Positions 9,265 to 20,039 of a stretch of DNA of 64,000 bases are shown here, piece after piece; position 1 is the stretch's first letter; each line of letters starts with the position of its first letter. The stretch is from Allotamlana fucoidanivorans (GTDB lineage Bacteria > Bacteroidota > Bacteroidia > Flavobacteriales > Flavobacteriaceae): the NCBI RefSeq assembly GCF_006265225.1, contig NZ_VDCS01000006.1, positions 186,001-250,000 of the forward strand, written 5' to 3'. The position numbers and the translations under genes are program-made. The notes beneath the pieces are model-generated. The model did not search any database. It was not told where the DNA came from and worked only from the letters and a program-made list of their open reading frames with translations.

Positions 9265-10491
9265 CTAAACTTCAACATATAATTCACTTACTTTTTTTAA
9301 ACGATCCGTATCTAATTCTACGCCAAAACCTGCCTTTGGCTTAAATGAATAATAACCATGCGATTCTTTTTTAGTGGGTTTATGTATCAAACAATCTAAA
9401 TACTTTTTTGAGTCTTCCTTTTTCTCAATGGCTTCTACCCAAGTAGCTCCAGCACCAACAGCTATTTGTTGCCATGCTGAACAAGCTGGTCCTACCAAAC
9501 TATCATCGCCTATCATAACTTTTGCATTCATTTCTTGTACTTTATGAACCAATTGAACCGTGTGTTTAAAGCTTCCCATGGTAGAAGGATGCAAATTGTA
9601 AATTCTTCCCATGCCTGATTTAATTACTTGTAGGCCTTTCCAAGCTGGACGTAATGGTGCATCAGGAATTAAATCTAAGTTTCCAGATAGTTTTTGTAAT
9701 TCTATCCATTGATTAACATTTAAATGTGCAGGGTCTTCAATAGCATTTAACCCATTATTTCTAAAGGTATTTAAAATAGCTCCAAGTTGCTTTAAGGTTT
9801 TATTTTTGTAACCTTTATTAACATCCGAAATCACAGTAGCTTCTTCACCTAAAACATCTCTAACACTATTTAGTAATTTTAAATCGACCTCTTGATTGCC
9901 ATACATTTTAAATTTCATGTGATGCCCTAGGTGTTGTTCGATACTTTTTTCTGCTTCTTCTCTAACTTTTTTTTCGTCTTTATCTAGTATACAATACAGA
10001 CCTGGAACAGGACTTCGTCCTGATAAGCCTAATAATTCTGTAGCAGATTTATTTTGAAGTCTTCCTGATAGATCTAAAAGCCCCATATCTAAAGACTCTA
10101 ACATTTTTAAAGATCGTTTTGAACCCAATACTTGCTCTGATGCTAATAATTTTTGGGCTTCTCTTAGCGTTAATCCTTTAAATTGTTTTAAATATTTAAC
10201 CCAATCCGTTGGTGTAAAATCAGGGTTGTTTTTTGAAGCTGGAGTTTCTGTCCAACCATAAAAATCTCCTGAAGAAATCTTGATAAAGAAATGCTGACGG
10301 TTATGCCATGTGCCCCATGAAAAATACCGAGGTATATTGATATCGTATCGAAAGATTTCGATTTTTGTTATTTTTTCATTTAAATACTCATTTCTAGTTT
10401 TCCCTACATAAGATGACAACCATGGATATGTAGCTCCTGCGATACCTAGAGCCGATATACTTTTTATAAACTTGCGTCTATTTGTTTTCAT
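9265..10491 (-). CDS. Tat-exported enolase-superfamily (mandelate racemase/muconate lactonizing type) enzyme
   Basis: ATG at 10491 gives MKTNRRKFIKSISALG, a twin-arginine signal. An upstream in-frame TTG at 10509 would add six residues but is less likely. The 408-residue protein shows enolase-superfamily order. There is a Lys-x-Lys (HMKFKMYG), then metal-ligand candidates in VISDVNKGY, NAIEDPA and LIPDAPL, and then NLHPSTMGS and IGDDSLVGP. Relatives are mostly cytosolic sugar-acid dehydratases or racemases that abstract a proton next to a carboxylate. Tat export would place this one in the periplasm, where it could act on uronic acids of ulvan oligosaccharides (inference). Its neighbours are a sulfatase and a GH106 enzyme. 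Confidence 0.75.
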   Translation of the reverse strand: MKTNRRKFIKSISALGIAGATYPWLSSYVGKTRNEYLNEKITKIEIFRYDINIPRYFSWGTWHNRQHFFIKISSGDFYGWTETPASKNNPDFTPTDWVKYLKQFKGLTLREAQKLLASEQVLGSKRSLKMLESLDMGLLDLSGRLQNKSATELLGLSGRSPVPGLYCILDKDEKKVREEAEKSIEQHLGHHMKFKMYGNQEVDLKLLNSVRDVLGEEATVISDVNKGYKNKTLKQLGAILNTFRNNGLNAIEDPAHLNVNQWIELQKLSGNLDLIPDAPLRPAWKGLQVIKSGMGRIYNLHPSTMGSFKHTVQLVHKVQEMNAKVMIGDDSLVGPACSAWQQIAVGAGATWVEAIEKKEDSKKYLDCLIHKPTKKESHGYYSFKPKAGFGVELDTDRLKKVSELYVEV

Positions 10492-10536
10492 AACTTTTGT
10501 TTTTATCAAGCAACGTTCATGGCCGTTAATAATGCC

Positions 10537-13404
10537 CTATTTCTTAACTAATGTAATTGGGCCTTCAATACCTGTTGGCACTAAATCTTTATAGCGCCTT
10601 GTCCAAGTTTTTGCCATTTCATTATTTTTAAGTGATTTGGCATAATTTGCTAAAACAGTTGTATAATGAATTTCAATCTCATTCTCTCCCTTCTTGAGGT
10701 AATCTGAAATTGAATAGACTGCTTTTCCGTACCAGCGCTTTCCAATGTTTTCCCCATTTATATATAATTCAGTTACACCTTCGTTTACATTTCCTAAATC
10801 TAAATGCGTAAAACCTTCTGCGTTATTAATAGTTGTTTTGTAAACAATCTCACCTCCAAACGTATTTTGAGTACTATCTGTTGATTTACTAAAATCAGTA
10901 AGCGTGGGCATATCCCAAATAAATACTTTCTCATCTTTTCGTTTACCAATGACTTTCCAATGAACATCAAGTACTTTTGATTCTTTTATTTTAGTCACAA
11001 CTTCAATGGCTTTTTCTAAAGGCCTTTTATCTTCAAAAACCAACAGAAGAGATTCCAAAGGATTCAAAATGACACCTAACTCATTTGAATTTGACACAAA
11101 ATAATAGGGTGTTTTCTCTCCTGTTTCAGGATTCCAAACATATGGATATTTGCCATTTACAGGAAATTTAGCGTCAAATGATGTTGTACTATAACGGTGT
11201 ACATTGGTAAAGAAATAAATATCTTTATCATTGGTATATTGATGTATTTGATACACATTTTCAGAAGGGTGACTTATTTCCACATCAGCTGCTAATTGAG
11301 TTGTTTTCAGAATAGCTTTCGTCCAGTTAAATAATACTTCAATAGAGTCCGGTTGTTTCACCTGGATGAGTGATTCAGGATAATTTCTCAATAAACCTGT
11401 CATGGTATTATTAACTAAATTGTCATTCTTTTCATATTCTGAAAAATGTAAAGACTTCAATGGCAATTGATCTATGACAATAATTTTACCACCGAATTCT
11501 ACAAATAGCTTGATATTCTCTGCTGCCTTCGGACTTAATGATTTTAAACTAGCAAGCACTAATAATTTGTAAATCATACTACCATAGGTAATTCCCTTTT
11601 CATTTATAGTAGCCCTTTCAAGAACACCTTGATTTATATATTCAGCAGAATATCCTAATTGACTTATGGGTTGCCATAATCTATACAAGTACTCAGGTTC
11701 CATATGGAAAGGCATTCTTGCTAAACCTTTATCTCCCCAAAGATCTGCAGTTGGCCCTAAAATAGCAATAGATTTATCAGCTTGAGAATTTTGAAATATG
11801 TAGGATAATCTGGAATTATAATCTATCCAATTAGGCAAGTGTTTCCACCAAGTGTTTTGCTCACTAAAATAAGTACCATAACGTATCCAACCAGGAAAAG
11901 GCACTTCTGGCGGTGAATAATTATAACCATGTAATACGGAATGGTTAATTCCGGTTATGAAATTCATATCATCATGCTGCTTTATTTCTTCAAGTGTCGC
12001 TTTAAATACACCTCCCAGATTGGTCATGGTTTCACAACTTGTAATCTTTTTATCTGTTAGATGCGCTCCCGCTGAAGCATACATATTCCAAATCATATAG
12101 CCGTGTGATTGTTTCCAATCCCAAATAGAATCTTTCATCTCAACAGTATATATCCAATTGTTGCTCTCGGGTATATCTGGTATCATGTAACCATCTAACA
12201 TGCCCATTAAAAAAGGCGTACCATAAGCCTGATAGCGGCATAGAATGTTATTTTCTTTACAAAAATCTTTATAGGTTTGGGTGAAATTTTTTAAGAATAC
12301 TTCAACCAATAATTTATTATAATCATGGCGCACGCGCTTTAACTTATCTTTAAACTCAGGAGTGAAATTTTTAGAATACGTCCCTTGTGCGTAGTTGCCA
12401 TTAGCCTGATAAAAAACAAAGGGCAACCAATTATCTAATTTATAGCCATAGGCCTCAAAAAACAGATGTTCAAAACCATTGGTCCAGTTTGCTCCAGATA
12501 CTTCAATACTATCACAAAGTATGGCTCGAATTAAACCACTAAGCGGAATACCTGAACGTTCAGATATTTTCTTCATGCGATTTAAATACGCCAAGGTCAT
12601 TTCCTTTTTATAATGGTCCATTACAGGACCAGCTCCACCCAGAGCACCCAAAGTAACATCTCGAAAGTTTTGCTGAATTAAACCATAAGACAAAACATAA
12701 TTACCTTTTTGTTTTATCTCATAAAAGATTTTTCCGTTGGCATCTATGTGGTTTTTTAAATCGATTATTTGATTTATATCTTTACAATTTTCAGGCACTA
12801 ATTTTATATAAGACAATCTGTATGTTGTTCTTTTACTAATGTGCTTTTGAGCTCTCGTATTTTTATACTTTTCTTTATATAATTGTATCAACCCAGCTTC
12901 ATCAACATCTATAGTTTCTCCATATTTATATGAGATATAATCTGAAACCATACGTTGAGACGTTTCATCATCTTTCAGAAATTCACCTCCAAAAGGCCAA
13001 CCTGTTCCAGCAATGATGTCGACGATCATTCCTAAATCTTTGGTTTTTTTACAAGCATGAACTACCATATCAATCCATTCATCACTCATCCAAACTAAGG
13101 ATTCATCACCGTTATCAGGACCTACAGGCATTGCTATAGGATTAATTTCTACACCACCAAAACCAACACTATGCAAAGACTTTAATTCTCTATCTAGTTC
13201 ACTTGCCTTAACTTTATTTCCGTTCCACCACCAACGCACAAAAGGACGTGCTTCTGCAGGTGGATTTTGAAAACCACTGTATAGATCCTGGATAAACTTT
13301 CCATCATTTTGAGCCCTACAAGAACTTAAAATCAACAAAAAGAATAATAGATATATTAAATTTCTTGTGTTTTCTTTTTTCACTAAAATCTTTTTATACC
13401 CCAT
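10537..13404 (-). CDS. GH106-type alpha-L-rhamnosidase, lipoprotein
   Basis: This 955-residue protein has a lipoprotein signal (LILSSC, Cys29). The GH106 opening follows: FQNPPAEARPFVRWWWNGN and ELDRELKSLHSVGFGGVEI. Then come DIIAGTGWPFGG, CDSIEVSGANWTNGFE and ETMTNLGGVF. The C-terminal segment (LYINGENIGKRWYGKAVYSI) is a galactose-binding-like beta-sandwich common in these proteins. Expected role is removal of rhamnose from periplasmic oligosaccharides. It lies 60 bp downstream of another GH106 gene in what looks like a six-gene operon. The two paralogues differ strongly in length (955 and 1085) and are not a recent duplication. Confidence 0.82.
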   Translation of the reverse strand: MGYKKILVKKENTRNLIYLLFFLLILSSCRAQNDGKFIQDLYSGFQNPPAEARPFVRWWWNGNKVKASELDRELKSLHSVGFGGVEINPIAMPVGPDNGDESLVWMSDEWIDMVVHACKKTKDLGMIVDIIAGTGWPFGGEFLKDDETSQRMVSDYISYKYGETIDVDEAGLIQLYKEKYKNTRAQKHISKRTTYRLSYIKLVPENCKDINQIIDLKNHIDANGKIFYEIKQKGNYVLSYGLIQQNFRDVTLGALGGAGPVMDHYKKEMTLAYLNRMKKISERSGIPLSGLIRAILCDSIEVSGANWTNGFEHLFFEAYGYKLDNWLPFVFYQANGNYAQGTYSKNFTPEFKDKLKRVRHDYNKLLVEVFLKNFTQTYKDFCKENNILCRYQAYGTPFLMGMLDGYMIPDIPESNNWIYTVEMKDSIWDWKQSHGYMIWNMYASAGAHLTDKKITSCETMTNLGGVFKATLEEIKQHDDMNFITGINHSVLHGYNYSPPEVPFPGWIRYGTYFSEQNTWWKHLPNWIDYNSRLSYIFQNSQADKSIAILGPTADLWGDKGLARMPFHMEPEYLYRLWQPISQLGYSAEYINQGVLERATINEKGITYGSMIYKLLVLASLKSLSPKAAENIKLFVEFGGKIIVIDQLPLKSLHFSEYEKNDNLVNNTMTGLLRNYPESLIQVKQPDSIEVLFNWTKAILKTTQLAADVEISHPSENVYQIHQYTNDKDIYFFTNVHRYSTTSFDAKFPVNGKYPYVWNPETGEKTPYYFVSNSNELGVILNPLESLLLVFEDKRPLEKAIEVVTKIKESKVLDVHWKVIGKRKDEKVFIWDMPTLTDFSKSTDSTQNTFGGEIVYKTTINNAEGFTHLDLGNVNEGVTELYINGENIGKRWYGKAVYSISDYLKKGENEIEIHYTTVLANYAKSLKNNEMAKTWTRRYKDLVPTGIEGPITLVKK

Positions 13405-13464
13405 TTTTACCTAATTAAAGTATTTTATTATTCACATACTGGTTTTACGTTTTGAAAACTAAAA

Positions 13465-16400
13465 TCAATACGCTACAAACTCGATACTTACTGGCCCCAA
13501 TAAGCCTGAAGACTGTAATTTTGATTTTGGTTTAATATCATCAGTAACTAACCAAGTATATTTTTCATTTTCTGGTCGTTGTTTGTCTTTTATCAATTGG
13601 TTTCGCCATAAATTAACAACTTCTATCTCCAATTGATTTTCGCCGTTTTTTAGTGTTTCTGATATATTTAAACGATAAGGAGCTACCCAAAGACCTCCAA
13701 GGTCTTTTCCATTTAATTTTACCTTAGCCATTACAGAAAGCTTTCCTAAATTGATAAATACCTCCTGATTTTTAGGAAGTTTACCCACACTGAAACTAGT
13801 CGTATAGGTCGCTGTACCTGAATAGTATTTAATTTGCTCGTTTTCTGATTTAGCCCAATCTTCAAGAGTACTAAAAACAACAGGTTCTTTAGGACCGATT
13901 TCTTTATTTGAGAAATCCACTTTAAAAGGATTTTTTAAATTACATAATTTTTCAAATGCAGGAAAATTTTCAGTATGAGCGGGTTCGGCCAACAACTTAT
14001 TGTCTTTAGCAAACACAATAAACCAGCTTTGAGAAGCTTCTAATTTTAAAGGTAATTTTAGTCCCGTTTTCATCATTTCAAAATCAGGTAATCTTCTAAT
14101 TTTACCAGAAACTGCATCCCAAAGTTGTGGTTTCAAATCTTTATTTACTCTAAAAACTGGAGACAATTCTATTGCTACATCACTTTGGTTTGTGATAAAA
14201 TAAATATCCATTTCTGGCGTAGCTCTGTGTGTCCATAATACAGGTGCATCCTCAGGAACTTCAACGTCTTTCGCCAAATTTAAATCTGCAAACACTTCTG
14301 ATAATTCGTAACCATCAAACACTTTACCCTGCCCATAGGGTTTGAACATTTTTTGATTTTTGTAATTTCCATTCCACATCTTACTGGCAATGGTTTTAAC
14401 GATTTTGTCACTTTCTGGATAATTTTGTAAACTTGGCGATTTCTCTGGTTTTGGTCCTAAAATTACGCCACCCTGCTGGACCAACTCTTCTATCTTTTTT
14501 AGCAACTCTGGACGCATTGTTATGAATGGTGGTAAAACCATTACGTTATAAGACATACCATCTGGCAACACAAAGCGTCCATCTTTTACAGACAATCTGT
14601 TTAGAATTACTTCGGCATTGATATAATCATACGAATATCCTTTTGGAATTTCAGGAACACGCCCACCCGTCATTATTGGTGCATCTTCTCCAATAAAATA
14701 ACACACATCTGCTACATATTTACCTTGTTGTAATAAATGTTGACAACGACGTAAATAATCAAAATAAGTGTCTGCTTGACTAAACCAAGTGTTGTGACGG
14801 TTAAATTCTGTACCAAACCAAGCATTCATTCCTGGTTTACGATTATCGTCTGGCTGTTGAATGTAAAGATGCAATACAAAATGATTGATGCCTTCTGTTA
14901 AAGCCCAATCGCCTCGTTTTTTTAATAGGGCTGGATGCCTAAGATATGTTTTTCGAGAAGCTGTAAATGCTTCTGCAGAAGTTATCGGTTTTCCGTAGGT
15001 GTGAGATGTTGATGAAGAGGCTTTACATTCTATATTACCTAACGTTCCTTCGTTCCAAAACTCACCAGAGATCAAATCCGATTGGCCACCATACATCATA
15101 AATTCACTAGTAAAACCCCAATGACCATAATTCTCTAACCAGGTTTTTAAATTATGCTTATTACTTGCTTCTTTAAGGCCTCCTACATATTGGTACGCCA
15201 CATCATCTGCAATAGAACGACGTAAATCCCACAGAAAACGTTCGGATAATTCCACGCTTCCAACAATTCTACCAGACAGCACCGGTAAAAATGGCATAGG
15301 GTCGTATCCGTATTTTTCTTTGAACTTCACTTCATAACCATCTGTCCAGTTTTGAGAGCCTTGTTCGTAGCTATCTGCCACAACATATTTAAAAGCAGAT
15401 TTGCTTTCTTCGGGAATACGTTTTAAAAATTCACCTACAAAATTATCAAAATGATATTGTGCCAAACCACTATTCATTTTATCGATTTCATAACCTACAC
15501 CCTGCGGTGCAGCTGGCGCATTTTTTGTACCTGTTGGTGTCATTCCCATGCGCATAATTGTCCAATTCCCCTCAGGTGCATCCCAATTGAGAACACCAGC
15601 TTCATCTAATTTATCACTCAAATCTATAACCTCATCTGGGTTAACGGTAAAACTCTTGTTTTTCAATCCTTCTTGTCTTCCAAAAATGTAGGTATCCCAA
15701 TCAGGCTTTGGTGTAGAATGCATTTTACCCAATTGCTTTTCAATGTATTTATCCAATACAGGAGCTTCCGAAATGTTTATTTCTGCAAATCCATAACCCT
15801 TACCTTTGGTTCTAAAACTGGTGCATTTAAGTATAAATTTACTGGCTTTAGTTTCTGGCAAAACAGTAGCGAAATCACCTGTTTCAATAGATGCCACATT
15901 TGGCGTAATTCGAAAACGGTCGAACTGAAACTCTTTTACAAGTTCTTCTTTACCATTTACAACTGCAAATAAACTCATATTACATTTGAACGCTCTACTT
16001 GGAATAATAGTTATAGAACGTGCTGTAATAGGTTCAGCAAGATCAAAACTAATTTCTAAAGTTTCTCCTTTTTTTGGTTCAAAGCTGGTATCTGCTTCCT
16101 TAATGCCATCAGACAAAACGCTTACATCAACATCGTTCAAATTGGAAGTGATTTTTGTGGGAATAAGTTGTGTACTTCGTTTTTCAAAATCTGAAGATTT
16201 GAACGCAAAGGTATGTGTGTCTTGAAACCTTTCTTTTGGTTTTTCTAATCGTAACGTCAATGTTTTACCACCTGAAACCTTGGTTTCACCGTAAGTCAAA
16301 TAACGCATAGCCTTGGTATAATCTACCCAAGGACCACCACTTTGACTCCAACCAGGACAATTGAAAATACCAATATCTACACCAATACGTTTGCCTTCTT

Positions 16401-16722
16401 CTACTGCATGCACCATATGACTCCACCAATCTTCACTCAACATGGGTACTTTTCCATCTTTATGAGCCGGGTTTATATTGCCAATGAGCGCACCACCAAT
16501 ACCTGCTTTTTTCATGGCCAATAAATCTTTGGTAATACCATCTTTCGAGATATCATCATTAATCCAATACCAATAGCACCATAGATTATTTTCCTCTTTA
16601 AGATTTATAAAATCAGATTGAACGCGTTCATAGTTTTGAGAATCATTGCACCCAATAAGAAGATATGTAATACACACTAAAATTAGTCTTAGACTATTCT
16701 TGCTATTTCTGATTTTCATCAT
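13465..16722 (-). CDS. GH106-type alpha-L-rhamnosidase, lipoprotein
   Basis: This 1085-residue protein has a lipoprotein signal (LLIGC, Cys25). Near the start is EENNLWCYWYWINDD and GITKDLLAMKKAGIGGALIG. GIFNCPGWSQSGGPW and YVVADSYEQGSQNWTDGYE follow, and SAEAFTASRKT is later. The end carries a beta-sandwich with VKLNGKDLGGLWVAPYRLN. These are GH106-like features, and the FNCPGWSQSGGPW block is shared with the paralogue at 28611. Its start overlaps the end of the upstream GH78 gene by 20 bp, so translation is probably coupled. A second Met codon follows directly after the first, and either could be the start. Confidence 0.83.
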   Translation of the reverse strand: MMKIRNSKNSLRLILVCITYLLIGCNDSQNYERVQSDFINLKEENNLWCYWYWINDDISKDGITKDLLAMKKAGIGGALIGNINPAHKDGKVPMLSEDWWSHMVHAVEEGKRIGVDIGIFNCPGWSQSGGPWVDYTKAMRYLTYGETKVSGGKTLTLRLEKPKERFQDTHTFAFKSSDFEKRSTQLIPTKITSNLNDVDVSVLSDGIKEADTSFEPKKGETLEISFDLAEPITARSITIIPSRAFKCNMSLFAVVNGKEELVKEFQFDRFRITPNVASIETGDFATVLPETKASKFILKCTSFRTKGKGYGFAEINISEAPVLDKYIEKQLGKMHSTPKPDWDTYIFGRQEGLKNKSFTVNPDEVIDLSDKLDEAGVLNWDAPEGNWTIMRMGMTPTGTKNAPAAPQGVGYEIDKMNSGLAQYHFDNFVGEFLKRIPEESKSAFKYVVADSYEQGSQNWTDGYEVKFKEKYGYDPMPFLPVLSGRIVGSVELSERFLWDLRRSIADDVAYQYVGGLKEASNKHNLKTWLENYGHWGFTSEFMMYGGQSDLISGEFWNEGTLGNIECKASSSTSHTYGKPITSAEAFTASRKTYLRHPALLKKRGDWALTEGINHFVLHLYIQQPDDNRKPGMNAWFGTEFNRHNTWFSQADTYFDYLRRCQHLLQQGKYVADVCYFIGEDAPIMTGGRVPEIPKGYSYDYINAEVILNRLSVKDGRFVLPDGMSYNVMVLPPFITMRPELLKKIEELVQQGGVILGPKPEKSPSLQNYPESDKIVKTIASKMWNGNYKNQKMFKPYGQGKVFDGYELSEVFADLNLAKDVEVPEDAPVLWTHRATPEMDIYFITNQSDVAIELSPVFRVNKDLKPQLWDAVSGKIRRLPDFEMMKTGLKLPLKLEASQSWFIVFAKDNKLLAEPAHTENFPAFEKLCNLKNPFKVDFSNKEIGPKEPVVFSTLEDWAKSENEQIKYYSGTATYTTSFSVGKLPKNQEVFINLGKLSVMAKVKLNGKDLGGLWVAPYRLNISETLKNGENQLEIEVVNLWRNQLIKDKQRPENEKYTWLVTDDIKPKSKLQSSGLLGPVSIEFVAY

Positions 16723-19700
16723 TAAAAATTTTTAATTCTTTTATTGATGGCGCTTGTTTGGCATCCACTATAAATAATCTGCATTTTGTAGATTGTACCA
16801 CATCAAATTGATGTGTTTTATTTACACCACAATAGGTTCCATTTACAAGATCCTTCCATCGGCCATTATCCCAATACTGCAATTTGTAAGAAGTTATATT
16901 GTTCTCAAATTCATCAATAATAATTTGATTGAATATTTGTGGTTTTACCCACTCTACTTCTAAATATTGATTTTTAAATTCTCCAGCCAACCAACGTGTT
17001 TCATTATTTTCATCATTGGCTTTAAAAGCTTCAAAGCCTGGCAGCTTTTCAGTTTCTATAAACATTGAAGAGGCATTCATTCGGCCCAAAGTGGCTAGAT
17101 TCTGAGATTCCTTTATCGGATTGGGAAAGGATACTTTTGGTAAGGCTTCCACATGGAAATCATAAACACCCGACATGACATTATAAATGACATAATTCCC
17201 TACCGCATCGTTTTTTTCAGTTCCTATATAGGTTATTCCTTCTGAGCTATCCGCTAGATCACTGCCTTCTTTTACTACTTCTTTACTCATAGCTGGCAGA
17301 TATACTTTAGCTGTTGTATTGGCTGGGATTTGAATATGAAAGGTTGCACTGTTATTGTCTTTTTTTGCCCAATTCACAACCACATTACCATACATGGATT
17401 TGTAGGTTGTATTAGCAAAAGTCAAGTCACCAACAACAGCAGGTTTAATCAACATGTATTGCATTCCAGGACTTTCAGGGTCGGGACGAATACCCCCAAA
17501 ACCTTTAATAAAATAACCACCTATACCTGTATAACAAGTATGGATCTGACTAACCCCAACTGCCGACCAACGCTCTGGCCATACGGTTTTACCCTGTTCA
17601 ATAAAATAGCCATAACTGGGATGATGCTTGTCTTGCAGTAATTCATAAATTAAATCCATACGCTCCCCTGAATCCGTAAAATAACGCGTATAAAGGGCTT
17701 GCCCAGAACTTCCTGTATCATAATACGGAAATTTATACAAAACATTATCTACCAAATTATCATACACTTTTTGGCGTTCAGATTCGGGTGTTACACCCGT
17801 TAACAGCGCAAAGGCTTGGTCTACTTGTTGTCCGTTCACATATTTTCCAGTTTCTTTATTATAGGATAATTTATGTGTTGCTTTTCGTTGAATGTTTAAC
17901 CTATCGGAATATAATTTCACATCGTCGGTTTTTCCGAGAGCTGAAGCCATCTTAACTGCATTATCTAACATATAAGCATATATACAATTATTGAAATGAA
18001 TGGCTTCAGGTGAATTACTACTTGTCCAAAAATTACCTCGAGGCGTACACCAATCACCTAAACCAGGGAATTCTCTTGCCCCGCGCTCGCCAGTTTTAAG
18101 TGCTCCACCTGTTTCATAATTTGAATGTTCATACATCCATGCCATCCATTTTTGCATAGACGTATAATTATCTTGAAGCACTTTTTTGTCGCCTAACATA
18201 TTATAGGTTTCCCAAACCGTTAAAGGATTATTTGCCTTCCACATTAAAAATGGTCGGTCATTTTCATTAACGATACCACGAATTTGACCATCAGGCAATT
18301 GGGCATCACGAGTATATTGAAGATATTGATCCATATAAGCCCCACTCTCAAAATTTGGAAGCGCATCGCCATACATAGCTGCAACCGTCACTTCTCCCCA
18401 ACCACGACGCTCCCTATGGGGACAATCTACTAGAATACCATCCATAGTATTGGCAATGTACGTGTCTAAGTTGATTTGATAAATTTTGTTTAATTGCTCA
18501 CTTGACGAATCAAACTTGCTAATAATTTTTCGGTCATTAGTAACTACATAGCCTTTTATATCTTCAAGTTTTGGCTTATAATTTAACCCATAAACGGTAA
18601 CCCATCTTCCTCCTGAAACATTAAACCTGTTAGTAAATTTGCCTTTACCAGATTTACCATAAATGTATTTACTCTTCTGATTCCAATTCATTATTTTTTC
18701 TGTTTGATCACTAATTTCAAACAGAATAGAATCGCCTTCAACACCTCTATATAAATTCATTTCAAAAAAACCAGTGTAGTTCTCGCCCATATCAATGCGG
18801 TAAGTACCATCTTGATTATCCTTAATTCCAATAGGGGTTACTTCCTTATATTTAACTTGTGGCTCAACCCTTTGCGCACTTAACTGTGCTGTAATTCTAC
18901 TATATTTTCTGTTTTTAAATTTATTTTTTCCAATTAACTCATCTTCTTTTACTTCAACGTTTTCATTGATTCTATCCAGTTGAGCATTAAGTTCTTGTGG
19001 ATTATAAACACTAGCATTCATCCAAAGGCTATCATCATAGTCTGCCGTATTCCAGTCATTTTCCTGCCTTCTATCATCAATGGTTTCACCTCCAAAATCA
19101 AGAATATCCCAATCACCATAATAAGAACTGTGGCTTTTTTTGCATTTCCAAGTTTCGTCCGTACCAAAAGACATACGATTTGAATGGGTTTGAATTTCAG
19201 CCTGTGCCTTAAACACAAAGGGCGGATTTCGATATTCTGTAATGCGGTCCCACCGAGCCCAGCCAGCAGCATGCCAAATGGCTATCACATTGTTCCCAAT
19301 TTTAAGAAAATCAGTGATATCATAGGTCAAATAGGGAATCCTTTTTTTCATATAAGATGATACCGGATTCATCACATTATCAGTTACTTTTTTTCCGTTC
19401 ACATACAATTCATGATACCCAAAGGATCCTACATAAACAAAGGCCGACGATACTTCTTCTGTTAAACTAAAGGTTTTTCTATACCAATTATGGTCGGTTT
19501 TCTTCTGATCAATTTTATGAATCCATTCGCCTTTCCAATCGGCATTACCCAATAGTCCCGTAGAGAATTTCCCATACTCACTCCAGTTAGATTCACCGCC
19601 TGAAACATCCCAAACTTTGACCTTCCAGAAGTATTGTTTAGTAGATTCTAGTGTTTGACCTTGGTAGGTATTATTAACGGATTGATTGGAGTTTACTTTT

Positions 19701-19993
19701 CCCGAATCCCAAACATCTCCAATATTTTTGTTCAAAACATTCAAACTACTGGCAACTAATATTTGATAAGCTGTTTGTTTCTGACCTCTTGTTGAATTAA
19801 CCTCAACTAGCTTCCAACTTAATCTTGGAGCCGTATTATCAATACCTAAAGGATTCGTACGATATTCACATTTTAATTCTGAAACAAATACTTCTGAAAA
19901 ATCGCTACAGCTGGCAAATAAAACTAACACAGCTAGGAGTTGAATTGAAAAAAATAACTTTCTTGAAAATGTGATACTTAATTGCGTTCTCAT
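16703..19993 (-). CDS. GH78 alpha-L-rhamnosidase with C-terminal F5/8C-like domain, lipoprotein
   Basis: This 1096-residue protein has a lipoprotein signal (LFASC, Cys29). The N-terminal FNIII-like domain shows RLSWKL and YQILVASS, followed by the beta-sandwich with YVGSFGYHELYVNGKKVTD. The (alpha/alpha)6 barrel has DCPHRERRGWGE at 523, the classic GH78 signature. From about residue 955 a discoidin (F5/8 type C)-like domain follows (TRWLAGEFKNQYLEVEW, YKLQYWDNGRWKDL), which probably binds glycan. It is the first gene of the long operon running to 6247. Operator site 2 lies 46 bp before the ATG, shared with the divergent AraC gene intergenic region. Confidence 0.92.
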   Translation of the reverse strand: MRTQLSITFSRKLFFSIQLLAVLVLFASCSDFSEVFVSELKCEYRTNPLGIDNTAPRLSWKLVEVNSTRGQKQTAYQILVASSLNVLNKNIGDVWDSGKVNSNQSVNNTYQGQTLESTKQYFWKVKVWDVSGGESNWSEYGKFSTGLLGNADWKGEWIHKIDQKKTDHNWYRKTFSLTEEVSSAFVYVGSFGYHELYVNGKKVTDNVMNPVSSYMKKRIPYLTYDITDFLKIGNNVIAIWHAAGWARWDRITEYRNPPFVFKAQAEIQTHSNRMSFGTDETWKCKKSHSSYYGDWDILDFGGETIDDRRQENDWNTADYDDSLWMNASVYNPQELNAQLDRINENVEVKEDELIGKNKFKNRKYSRITAQLSAQRVEPQVKYKEVTPIGIKDNQDGTYRIDMGENYTGFFEMNLYRGVEGDSILFEISDQTEKIMNWNQKSKYIYGKSGKGKFTNRFNVSGGRWVTVYGLNYKPKLEDIKGYVVTNDRKIISKFDSSSEQLNKIYQINLDTYIANTMDGILVDCPHRERRGWGEVTVAAMYGDALPNFESGAYMDQYLQYTRDAQLPDGQIRGIVNENDRPFLMWKANNPLTVWETYNMLGDKKVLQDNYTSMQKWMAWMYEHSNYETGGALKTGERGAREFPGLGDWCTPRGNFWTSSNSPEAIHFNNCIYAYMLDNAVKMASALGKTDDVKLYSDRLNIQRKATHKLSYNKETGKYVNGQQVDQAFALLTGVTPESERQKVYDNLVDNVLYKFPYYDTGSSGQALYTRYFTDSGERMDLIYELLQDKHHPSYGYFIEQGKTVWPERWSAVGVSQIHTCYTGIGGYFIKGFGGIRPDPESPGMQYMLIKPAVVGDLTFANTTYKSMYGNVVVNWAKKDNNSATFHIQIPANTTAKVYLPAMSKEVVKEGSDLADSSEGITYIGTEKNDAVGNYVIYNVMSGVYDFHVEALPKVSFPNPIKESQNLATLGRMNASSMFIETEKLPGFEAFKANDENNETRWLAGEFKNQYLEVEWVKPQIFNQIIIDEFENNITSYKLQYWDNGRWKDLVNGTYCGVNKTHQFDVVQSTKCRLFIVDAKQAPSIKELKIFNDENQK

Positions 19994-20039
19994 GTTGATG
20001 ATTTAACTATAAATATATTTTTTAACATCTGTATTGCCA

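Noticed and set aside
10492-10509. Upstream TTG start for the enolase-superfamily gene
   Set aside because: ATG at 10491 gives a standard twin-arginine signal, so the six extra residues are unnecessary.
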